Shown here one piece after another: positions 1 through 5,538 of a stretch of DNA of 5,538 nucleotides. This DNA comes from Pseudomonadota bacterium (lineage in GTDB: Bacteria > Myxococcota_A > Polyangia > Polyangiales > Polyangiaceae). The notes below the pieces were generated by a model. The model saw nothing but the letters and a program-made list of their open reading frames with translations, was not told the DNA's origin and searched no databases. Both the position numbers and the translations under genes were made by a program. Numbering within the stretch: position 1 is the first letter of the stretch; every line of letters begins with the position of its first letter. The stretch lies in contig JAEYOT010000235.1 in the NCBI GenBank assembly GCA_023411445.1, positions 1-5,538 on the forward strand, read 5' to 3'.

Positions 1-42
1 CGTGTAGGGGCATCTATTGTAACGGCTGGTAATTCCGGCGGC

Positions 43-246
43 ATGTCACGCAACAAGATCTCAACCACCGTCTACATCACGCAGGAGCAGAGCGATAAGC
101 TGCGCCTCCTGCACGACCGGACGAAGGTGCCGGTGGCGGTGTACATCCGGGAAGGGATCGACCTGGTGCTGAAGCGTTACGAGCACGCGCTGCCCGGACA
201 AATGAGCCTGACGGACGCCGCGCCGGTCAAAGCCGCGAAGAAGTAG
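43..246 (+). CDS. Small ribbon-helix-helix DNA-binding protein (67 aa)
   Basis: I read this as a ribbon-helix-helix (MetJ/Arc fold) protein, which as a dimer would insert a two-stranded sheet into the DNA major groove and most often acts as a repressor. The predicted sheet strand is residues 5-13 (KISTTVYIT). It is followed by helix A at about 14-28 (QEQSDKLRLLHDRTK), a short turn at VPV, and helix B at about 32-47 (AVYIREGIDLVLKRYE). The tail is short, low in complexity and ends in AAKK. The TTVYIT strand and the VPVAVYIREGID turn-helix resemble small proteins I associate with myxobacteria. ATG 43 is the first standard start in the window, and no clear Shine-Dalgarno sequence precedes it. 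The frame stays open to the left edge, so a start outside the window cannot be excluded. No toxin gene follows, so an antitoxin role is not supported. The operator and target genes are unknown. Confidence 0.82.
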   Translation: MSRNKISTTVYITQEQSDKLRLLHDRTKVPVAVYIREGIDLVLKRYEHALPGQMSLTDAAPVKAAKK

Positions 247-357
247 GCCCCGCTCATGCCGCTGGTCGCGCCCCGCGCTCGGCGCTAGACAGCCGCGCGT
301 CCGCCTCCGCGCTTGGCGCCGCGGCGGTTCCCCCAGCCGGCCACGCTCTGTCCTCTC

Positions 358-2163
358 ATGCCCACCGACCCCAGCAAGATCAGAAACTTCTCCATCATCG
401 CCCACGTCGATCACGGGAAGAGCACGCTGGCGGACCGCATCTTGGACGTCACGGGCGCCATCACGCAGCGCGAGCAGGTCGATCAGTTCTTGGACAAGCT
501 CGAGCTGGAGCGTGAGCGCGGCATCACGATCAAAGCGCAGTCCGTGCGGCTCAAGTTCCGCGCGCAGGACGGCGAAGTGTATCAGCTGCAGCTGATCGAC
601 ACGCCCGGACACGTGGACTTCAACTACGAGGTGTCGAGCAGCCTGCGCGCCTGCGAGGGCGCCCTGTTGGTGGTGGACGCGACGCAGGGCGTGGAAGCCC
701 AAACGGTGGCCAACGCCTACCTGGCCATCGAGAACAACCTCGAGGTGATCCCGGTCTTGAACAAGGTGGACCTCGCCTCCGCCGACGTGGACCGCGTCGC
801 CAACGAGATTGAAGAGGTAGTTGGCTTGGACTGCAGCGGCGCCCTGTTCGCCAGCGGCAAGACCGGCCAGGGCGTGCGCGAGGTGCTCGAGGCGGTCGTG
901 GCGCGCATCCCGCCGCCGAAGGGAGACCCCAAGGCCCCGCTACGCGCGCTGCTGTACGACAGCTGGTACGACAGCTACCGCGGCGCCGTGATCCAGCTGC
1001 GCGTGATGGAGGGCACGCTACGCAAGGGCGACCGCATCCAGTTCATGGCGACCGGTCGCACCTACGACGTGACCGAAATGGGCTGCTTCTCCCCTCACCC
1101 TGTCTCGATCACGGAGCTCGGCCCCGGCGAGGTCGGCTTCGTCGCCGCCAACATCAAGACGACGGAAGACACCAAGATTGGCGACACGGTGACGACCTAC
1201 CACGGCGCCGCCAGCGAGCCGCTGCCCGGCTTCCGCGAGGTCAAGCCGATGGTGTTCGCCGGCTTCTTCCCCACCGATCCCGCCGAGTACGAGAGCATGC
1301 GCGACGCGCTGTCCAAGCTGCACTTGAACGACTCGTCGTTCCAGTTCGAGCCGGACACGTCCGACGCGCTGGGCTTCGGCTTCCGCTGCGGCTTCTTGGG
1401 CCTGCTGCACATGGAGATCATCCAAGAGCGGCTGGAGCGCGAGTACGATCTGGATCTGATCACGACCGCGCCGAGCGTCGTGTACCACGCCTACACCAAG
1501 CAGGGAGAGCTGGTGAAGGTCGACAACCCGTCCAAGATGCCGGGCGTCGGCAGCATCGAGCGCATCGAAGAGCCAATCCTCAAGCTCACGGTGCACGTGC
1601 CGAGCGAGTACGTCGGCGCGGTGGTGTCGCTGTGCGAGGCGCGGCGCGGACGCCAGCTCGGCATCCAGTACGCGACCAAGGATCACATCGTGATCACCTA
1701 CGAGCTGCCGCTGGCCGAGGTGATCTTGGATTTTCACGACAAGCTCAAGAGCGCGAGCCGCGGCTACGCGAGCATGGACTACGAGCTGACCGGCTACCGC
1801 GCCGACGACCTAGTCAAGCTCGACATGCTGCTCAACGGCGAGCCGCTCGACGCGCTCAGCGTGATCGTGCACCGCGAGGGTGCCTATGTGCGCGGCCGCG
1901 CGCTCGCCGCCAAGCTCAAAGAGCTCGTGCCGCAGCAGCAGTACGAGGTCGCGATCCAGGCGGCCATCGGCTCCAAGATCATCAGCCGCGAGACGGTGCG
2001 CGCGCTGCGCAAGGACGTGACCGCCAAGTGCTACGGCGGCGACATTTCGCGCAAGCGGAAGCTGCTGGAGAAGCAGAAAGAGGGCAAGCGGCGCATGAAG
2101 GCCGTCGGCAGCGTGGAGCTACCGCAAGATGCCTTTTTGGCGGTGCTCAAGCTGGAAGAATAG
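358..2163 (+). CDS. lepA: Elongation factor 4 (EF-4, LepA), ribosome-associated translational GTPase
   Basis: LepA is a cytoplasmic GTPase related to EF-G that binds the ribosome. It has been linked to back-translocation, to relief of stalled ribosomes under stress and to 30S assembly. From ATG 358 the protein has 601 residues, the normal family length of about 600. G1 is AHVDHGKS (15-22), the switch I motif is RGIT (54-57), G3 is DTPGH (81-85) with the catalytic His at 85, G4 is NKVD (135-138) and G5 is SGK (166-168), where SAK is usual. EF-G-like domains II, III and V follow. The LepA-specific C-terminal domain includes the signature [14 protein letters not shown] at about 557-570 and ends with a [17 protein letters not shown] tail. 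A TTG at 313 would add 15 unlike-LepA residues, so ATG 358, leading straight into the conserved [12 protein letters not shown] stretch, is preferred. No Shine-Dalgarno sequence is visible. The next gene starts 45 bases downstream. Confidence 0.98.
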   Translation: MPTDPSKIRNFSIIAHVDHGKSTLADRILDVTGAITQREQVDQFLDKLELERERGITIKAQSVRLKFRAQDGEVYQLQLIDTPGHVDFNYEVSSSLRACEGALLVVDATQGVEAQTVANAYLAIENNLEVIPVLNKVDLASADVDRVANEIEEVVGLDCSGALFASGKTGQGVREVLEAVVARIPPPKGDPKAPLRALLYDSWYDSYRGAVIQLRVMEGTLRKGDRIQFMATGRTYDVTEMGCFSPHPVSITELGPGEVGFVAANIKTTEDTKIGDTVTTYHGAASEPLPGFREVKPMVFAGFFPTDPAEYESMRDALSKLHLNDSSFQFEPDTSDALGFGFRCGFLGLLHMEIIQERLEREYDLDLITTAPSVVYHAYTKQGELVKVDNPSKMPGVGSIERIEEPILKLTVHVPSEYVGAVVSLCEARRGRQLGIQYATKDHIVITYELPLAEVILDFHDKLKSASRGYASMDYELTGYRADDLVKLDMLLNGEPLDALSVIVHREGAYVRGRALAAKLKELVPQQQYEVAIQAAIGSKIISRETVRALRKDVTAKCYGGDISRKRKLLEKQKEGKRRMKAVGSVELPQDAFLAVLKLEE

Positions 2164-2208
2164 CCGCCGGGCTTGCCACGCGGGCGCCGGGTAGCTACCT
2201 AGTTCCTC

Positions 2209-3603
2209 ATGCAAGCGACGAGCCTGCGCCAAGCGGCCAGGATCCAGAAGCAGCTCGAGGCCGTGAACCAGGACGCGCCGGAGCACGGCCGGTTGTCTTT
2301 CGTGGAGACGGTGCCGTTCGGCGCCTCGCTCAGCATCGACCGCTACGTGATGGAGAACGGCTTGCAGCTGCTCCTGTGCGAGGACAAGAGCGCGCCGGTG
2401 GTCTCCGTCCACACCTGGTTCCGCGTGGGCTCACGCCACGAGCGCGAGGGGAAGACGGGCCTGGCGCACTTGTTCGAGCACCTGATGTTCAACGAGATCG
2501 AGGGGCGTGGTGCCGGCTACTTCGATCGCAAGCTGGAGGAAGCTGGCGCCGAGAGCAACGCCTCCACCTGGCTGGACTGGACGCAGTACAACATCGCCAT
2601 CCCCAAGGAGCAGCTGCCACTCGTGCTGGAGCTGGAGGCCGAGCGTATGAGCAAGCTGGTGCTGCGCGAGCCGCAGGTGACGAGCGAGAAAGAGGTCGTG
2701 GCCAACGAGCGCCGCTACCGCGTCGACGACGACGTGGAGGGCGCCGTGAGCGAGCTGCTGTGGGCCACCGCCTTCACCAAGCACGCCTATCGCTGGCCGA
2801 CGATCGGCTGGATGAAGGATATCGAAGGCTTCACCACGCAGGACTGCGAGGAGTTTTATCGCGCCTACTACGCGCCGAACAACGCCGTGCTAATCCTGTC
2901 TGGCGACTTCAAAGCGGAGCAGGTGCTGAGGCTCGTATCTCGTCACTACGGCGTGATCAAGAGCTCCACGCTGCCGATCGAGAACGCGCAGCCTGAGCCG
3001 CCGCAGACGACGGAGCGCCGCGTGGAGGTGAAGAAGCCGACCGCGACGGAGAAGGTGGTGGTCGGCTATCACGCCCCCGCCCTGGGTGACTTCGACCACC
3101 CCGCCATCTCGCTCTTGTCCGAGGTGCTGTTCGGTGGCCGCGCCAGCCGTGTGTACCAGCGCTTGGTGCGCGAGCTGGAGCTGGCCAGCGAGGTGCGCGC
3201 CTTCGTCGGACCGTTCCACGATCCGGGCCTATTCGAGCTGTACGCCGCGGCGCGCGAAGGCCACAGCGCCGAAGAGCTCTTGGCGGTGATCGACGAGGAG
3301 CTGCTGAAGGTGGTGGAAGAGCCAGTCAGCGAGCAAGAGATGGCGCGCGCCTCCGCGCGCTTCGAGCTCGGGCTGCTGCGCGGCCTGGAGACGGCGGACG
3401 ACAAAGCCTCCACCATCGGCTTCTACGAAGCCGTGCTCGGCCGCCCCGCCGCAGCCTTCGAGCGGCTGGAGGCCACGCGTCGCCTCACGCAGAGCGACCT
3501 GCTGCGCGCCGCGCGGCGCTACCTGAGGCCCACGCAGCGCAGCGTGATCATCGTGCGCCCCGAGCTGGGCGCAAAGTCCGAAGGGGCGGAGGCCGCGCAA
3601 TGA
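2209..3603 (+). CDS. M16-family zinc metallopeptidase, catalytic subunit (464 aa)
   Basis: This is the catalytic member of an M16 (pitrilysin / mitochondrial processing peptidase-like) pair, and it would cleave peptides inside a clam-shell chamber. The inverted zinc motif is H87-L-F-E90-H91: the two His bind zinc and Glu90 activates water. The third ligand is probably E167, with E160 seven residues earlier, as in pitrilysin. Other family marks are HAYRWPTIG (192-200), YYAPNNAVLILSGDF (220-234) closing the first domain, and GGRASRVYQRLVRE (309-322) in the second. The Tyr of the Arg/Tyr substrate-binding pair appears replaced by Ser327, as expected for a catalytic subunit that relies on a partner. 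A TAG at 2200-2202 lies in frame just upstream, so ATG 2209 is the earliest possible start. The N-terminus (MQATSLRQAARIQKQLEAV) has no signal peptide or lipobox, so a cytoplasmic location is inferred. The stop overlaps the next start. The substrate is unknown. Confidence 0.95.
   Translation: MQATSLRQAARIQKQLEAVNQDAPEHGRLSFVETVPFGASLSIDRYVMENGLQLLLCEDKSAPVVSVHTWFRVGSRHEREGKTGLAHLFEHLMFNEIEGRGAGYFDRKLEEAGAESNASTWLDWTQYNIAIPKEQLPLVLELEAERMSKLVLREPQVTSEKEVVANERRYRVDDDVEGAVSELLWATAFTKHAYRWPTIGWMKDIEGFTTQDCEEFYRAYYAPNNAVLILSGDFKAEQVLRLVSRHYGVIKSSTLPIENAQPEPPQTTERRVEVKKPTATEKVVVGYHAPALGDFDHPAISLLSEVLFGGRASRVYQRLVRELELASEVRAFVGPFHDPGLFELYAAAREGHSAEELLAVIDEELLKVVEEPVSEQEMARASARFELGLLRGLETADDKASTIGFYEAVLGRPAAAFERLEATRRLTQSDLLRAARRYLRPTQRSVIIVRPELGAKSEGAEAAQ
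3588..3592 (+). promoter_or_regulatory. Shine-Dalgarno site of the second M16 gene
   Basis: GGAGG sits seven bases before the ATG at 3600, inside the end of the upstream coding region. It is the only strong ribosome-binding site seen in the window. With the ATGA stop-start overlap at 3600-3603, it supports ATG 3600 as the start and points to coupled translation of the two protease subunits. Confidence 0.75.
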
Positions 3604-4910
3604 GCGCCCCTGCCCAAAGCCGCCTCGGCTCCGCCGTGCTGGTGGAGACGAGCCACGCCTTGCCGCTGGTCTCGTTCAGCGTCGCGCTCCGCACCGGCTC
3701 GATCTTGGATCCTGAAGGCTTGAGCGGCGCGACGCGCCTGCTCACGCGCTGGATGCGCCGCACCGCCGGCGGCCGCGAAGCGCACGTGATTGACGCCGAG
3801 ATCGACGCGCTGGGCGGCACCTTCGGGGCGCACGTCTCGCCCAGCACGCTGGTGTTCAGCGGCACCGTGATCACGCGCTCGCTGGACGGTTTGATGCGGA
3901 TCGCTTCGGACGTGCTGCTCCACCCGGGCTTCGCGGAGGAAGAGCTAGAGCGCTTGCGGCGCGAGACGCTGGCAGAGCTGACCGAGGCGCTCGACGACGA
4001 CAGCGGCCTGGCGCGGCGCTGGTTCCGCCAGCGCTTGTTCGGCCAGCACCCCTACGCTCGCTCCGTGACCGGAACCGCTCAGAGCCTGGCTCGCATCAGC
4101 GCCGATGATCTCAAGACGCTGTACGCCCGGATCCTCAAGCCCGAAAACCTGATCTTCGCCTTCTCCGGCGACATCGAGCGAGAGCGCGCCGAAGAGCTGG
4201 CGGCGGAGATCGAGAGCCAGGTCGCGCCTGGGCCCGCGCCGCAAGACGATACGCCCGAGCCGAGCCCGCTCGCTGGCCGTCACCTCACCTTCGTGGATAA
4301 GCCCGATCGCACGCAGACGCAGATCTTGATCGGTGGTCTCGGGACGCACCCGCAGGACGCTGACCATTTCGCGCTGCACGTGGCCAACACGGTGTTCGGC
4401 GGCACCTTCACGGCGCGCTTGACGCAGGAGGTCCGCGCCAAGCGCGGCTGGTCGTACGGGGCGTACTCCAACCTGCCCATCGATCGCCGCCGGCAAGCCT
4501 TCAGCATGTGGACATTCCCCAAGGCGGAGGACGCGGCGCCCTGCATCGAGCTTCAGCTGAACATGCTGAAGGAGCTTCGCAGCAAGGGCATCAGCAAGAA
4601 GGAGCTGAGCTGGGCCAAGAAGTACCTGGTGCGCTCACACGCGTTCGCGCTGGACACCGCGTCCAAGCGCGTGGGCATGTTGCTGGACGCTGAGCTGTAC
4701 GGCTTGCCGCCCGGCTACTACGAGCAGTACACCGAGCGCATCAAGCAGATCTCGCTCGAGGCCGCCAACCAAGCCGTCATCGACCGCCTGTCGGAGGACA
4801 ACCTGCGCGTGGTGGTCGTCGGCACCGCCTCGCAGATCGAAGAGAAGGTGCGCGCCGCCGTGCCGAACCTGGCGTCCAGCGAGGTCGTCCCGTTCGACTC
4901 CGCTCCGTGA
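3600..4910 (+). CDS. M16-family peptidase-like protein, non-catalytic partner subunit (436 aa)
   Basis: This protein has the two-domain M16 fold but no zinc site. Aligned without gaps to its neighbour from the shared VGS/TGS turn, HLFEH (87-91 there) becomes R46-L-L-T-R50 here, so both His ligands and the catalytic Glu are gone. Family features remain: QHPYARSVTGT (149-159), PENLIFAFSGDI (181-192) at the end of the first domain, FGGTFTARLTQEVR at about 266-279, and a closing strand DNLRVVVVG (400-408). The second domain keeps R279 and Y286, spaced seven apart in R-AKRGWS-Y, matching the Arg/Tyr pair by which non-catalytic M16B subunits hold substrate. The pattern fits bacterial heterodimeric M16B proteases, in which one subunit gives the zinc site and the other the Arg/Tyr site. 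The start overlaps the previous stop (ATGA) and has a GGAGG site. No signal peptide is visible. The pairing is an inference from motifs and gene overlap, and the substrate is unknown. Confidence 0.93.
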   Translation: MSAPAQSRLGSAVLVETSHALPLVSFSVALRTGSILDPEGLSGATRLLTRWMRRTAGGREAHVIDAEIDALGGTFGAHVSPSTLVFSGTVITRSLDGLMRIASDVLLHPGFAEEELERLRRETLAELTEALDDDSGLARRWFRQRLFGQHPYARSVTGTAQSLARISADDLKTLYARILKPENLIFAFSGDIERERAEELAAEIESQVAPGPAPQDDTPEPSPLAGRHLTFVDKPDRTQTQILIGGLGTHPQDADHFALHVANTVFGGTFTARLTQEVRAKRGWSYGAYSNLPIDRRRQAFSMWTFPKAEDAAPCIELQLNMLKELRSKGISKKELSWAKKYLVRSHAFALDTASKRVGMLLDAELYGLPPGYYEQYTERIKQISLEAANQAVIDRLSEDNLRVVVVGTASQIEEKVRAAVPNLASSEVVPFDSAP

Positions 4911-4930
4911 GAGCCCTAGGCTCCGGTCAC
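4907..4930. terminator. Stem-loop between convergent genes, possible bidirectional terminator
   Basis: GAGCC (4911-4915) and GGCTC (4919-4923) pair around a three-base loop, CTA. The flanking GTGA (4907-4910) and TCAC (4927-4930) can extend the stem across a CGG bulge. The structure lies exactly at the junction of two convergent genes. Its 5' arm holds the TGA stop of the plus-strand gene, and its loop is the TAG stop of the minus-strand gene. No T-run follows on either strand, so it is not a standard intrinsic terminator. A chance match in GC-rich DNA is possible. Confidence 0.3.
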
Positions 4931-5538
4931 CGCTTCCACCAGGTGCAGCGAGCGCGGCGTGAGCTGCCAACAGAAATAATCGTGGCTCAGCTCGGCGGGA
5001 AATAGCTCGCTCGTGCCGTGATCGATCACCTCGAGGGGCGGGCCTTCCGCGCCAAAGCAAGCGCGACCCAGCTCTTCGTCCGACGGCCTGCGAAAGAAGC
5101 GTCGCGGCGACGGGAGCGGCTCTTCGGCTTGCCAGTCGAGCGACCAGCGGTCGTGGAAGCTGGCCCAACGCCGTCCACGGAGCTGCGGCACCACGCGCTC
5201 GCGGAAGCGGCGCTGAAACAGCTCATGCTGCTCGTCGCTGAGCGCGAAGTGCAGCTGGCCGAGCACGTTGCAAAACAAGACGCAGGCCTCTGGCCGCTGC
5301 GCCAGCAGCTCCGCGAGCCCTGGCGTCCCCGTTAGTTGCGGCTGGAGCAGTAAATCCTCACGATGCAGCTCGAGCTTTCGACCGAGCCGTGAGCGCAGCA
5401 GCGCGCGCGCCAGCGGGTCCGGCTCCAGCGCGGTGAGCCGCTCGAAGCGGCGCAGCACGCTGAGCGGCAGGCAGTGACCCGCGCTCGGTCCGATCAGGAC
5501 GAGCTCACCCGAGGCGCCGGCCAAGCTCCGCTCGAGCC
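4916..5538 (-). CDS. Uncharacterised methyltransferase-like (Rossmann-type) protein, 5' end outside window
   Basis: I do not recognise this family by name. The visible part (202 residues counted from an in-frame TTG at 5524) begins with a hydrophobic strand and a glycine loop, ELVLIGPSAGHCLP (7-20). It then has RLTALEPDP (29-37), with an acidic residue ending the second strand, and an HRED segment (54-57). This order resembles motif I, post-I and the next acidic motif of class I S-adenosylmethionine-dependent methyltransferases. VLFCNVLGQLHF (82-93) could be the motif IV strand, and SFHDRWSLDW (123-132) the one after. No signal peptide or membrane segment is seen. The frame remains open through LERS to the right edge, so the TTG is probably not the start and the gene continues outside. 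The stop is five bases from that of the converging M16 gene. Methyl transfer is inferred from fold resemblance only, and the substrate cannot be guessed. Confidence 0.75.
   Translation of the reverse strand, partial: LERSLAGASGELVLIGPSAGHCLPLSVLRRFERLTALEPDPLARALLRSRLGRKLELHREDLLLQPQLTGTPGLAELLAQRPEACVLFCNVLGQLHFALSDEQHELFQRRFRERVVPQLRGRRWASFHDRWSLDWQAEEPLPSPRRFFRRPSDEELGRACFGAEGPPLEVIDHGTSELFPAELSHDYFCWQLTPRSLHLVEAVTGA

Noticed and set aside
11..34. A relatively AT-rich patch with -10-like hexamers (TATTGT, GGTAAT) before the first gene
   Set aside because: Each matches the consensus at only four of six bases, and a matching -35 is absent or would fall outside the window.
301..327. GC-rich inverted repeats before lepA, such as GCGC-TTG-GCGC at 309-319 and CCGCC/GGCGG at 301-305/323-327
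   Set aside because: Several alternative short pairings are possible, none is followed by a T-run, and such matches are common by chance at this base composition.
313..357. A longer LepA start at TTG 313
   Set aside because: The added 15 residues (beginning APRRFPQP) have no counterpart in LepA, and ATG 358 gives the standard length and N-terminus.
61..702. A 213-codon open frame on the minus strand covering the ribbon-helix-helix gene and the start of lepA
   Set aside because: It is antisense to two better-supported genes and its product has no recognisable features.
1018..1737. A 239-codon open frame on the minus strand inside lepA
   Set aside because: It is antisense to conserved LepA sequence, is rich in Arg, His and Leu, and has no recognisable domain. 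It is best explained as a codon-bias shadow.
1632..2996. A 454-codon open frame on the plus strand spanning the end of lepA and the start of the first M16 gene
   Set aside because: It lies in another frame over two clear genes, and its product is dominated by Arg, Ala and Gly with no recognisable domain. Long open shadow frames are expected in GC-rich coding DNA.
5018..5335. A 105-codon plus-strand open frame opposite the methyltransferase-like gene
   Set aside because: The minus-strand frame has recognisable Rossmann-like motifs and stays open for over 600 bases to the window edge, whereas this frame has none.

Overview
The window is GC-rich and tightly packed. Third codon positions are mostly G or C, and almost every base lies in a gene. 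Four genes read left to right and one partial gene reads right to left. The base composition, a small ribbon-helix-helix protein of a kind I associate with myxobacteria, and paired M16 peptidases together suggest a member of the Myxococcota (possibly Polyangia) or a related 'deltaproteobacterial' lineage. This assignment is an inference from style and family resemblance, not from a marker comparison.

Layout: (1) positions 43-246 encode a 67-residue ribbon-helix-helix protein, a likely DNA-binding regulator. (2) Positions 358-2163 encode elongation factor 4 (LepA), complete, with all G-box motifs and the LepA-specific C-terminal tail. (3) Positions 2209-3603 and 3600-4910 encode two M16-family zinc-peptidase proteins that overlap by the four bases ATGA. 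The first has the full HxxEH zinc site. The second has lost it (RLLTR at the aligned place) but keeps the Arg/Tyr pair of the non-catalytic partner. The two read as the halves of one heterodimeric protease. (4) From position 4916 to the right edge, on the minus strand, lies the 3' part of a gene for an uncharacterised protein with a methyltransferase-like nucleotide-binding fold. It converges on the protease pair with only five bases between the stop codons.

The two protease genes are almost certainly co-expressed and translationally coupled. lepA lies only 45 bases upstream of them and may share their transcript. The ribbon-helix-helix gene is 111 bases before lepA, and whether it is in the same operon cannot be told. 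No tRNA, rRNA, CRISPR array, insertion sequence, phage gene or obvious horizontally acquired segment is visible. This is an ordinary chromosomal housekeeping region. The points most worth a second look are the split active/inactive protease pair without export signals, the unrecognised minus-strand protein, and the lack of Shine-Dalgarno sequences before lepA and the first protease gene.
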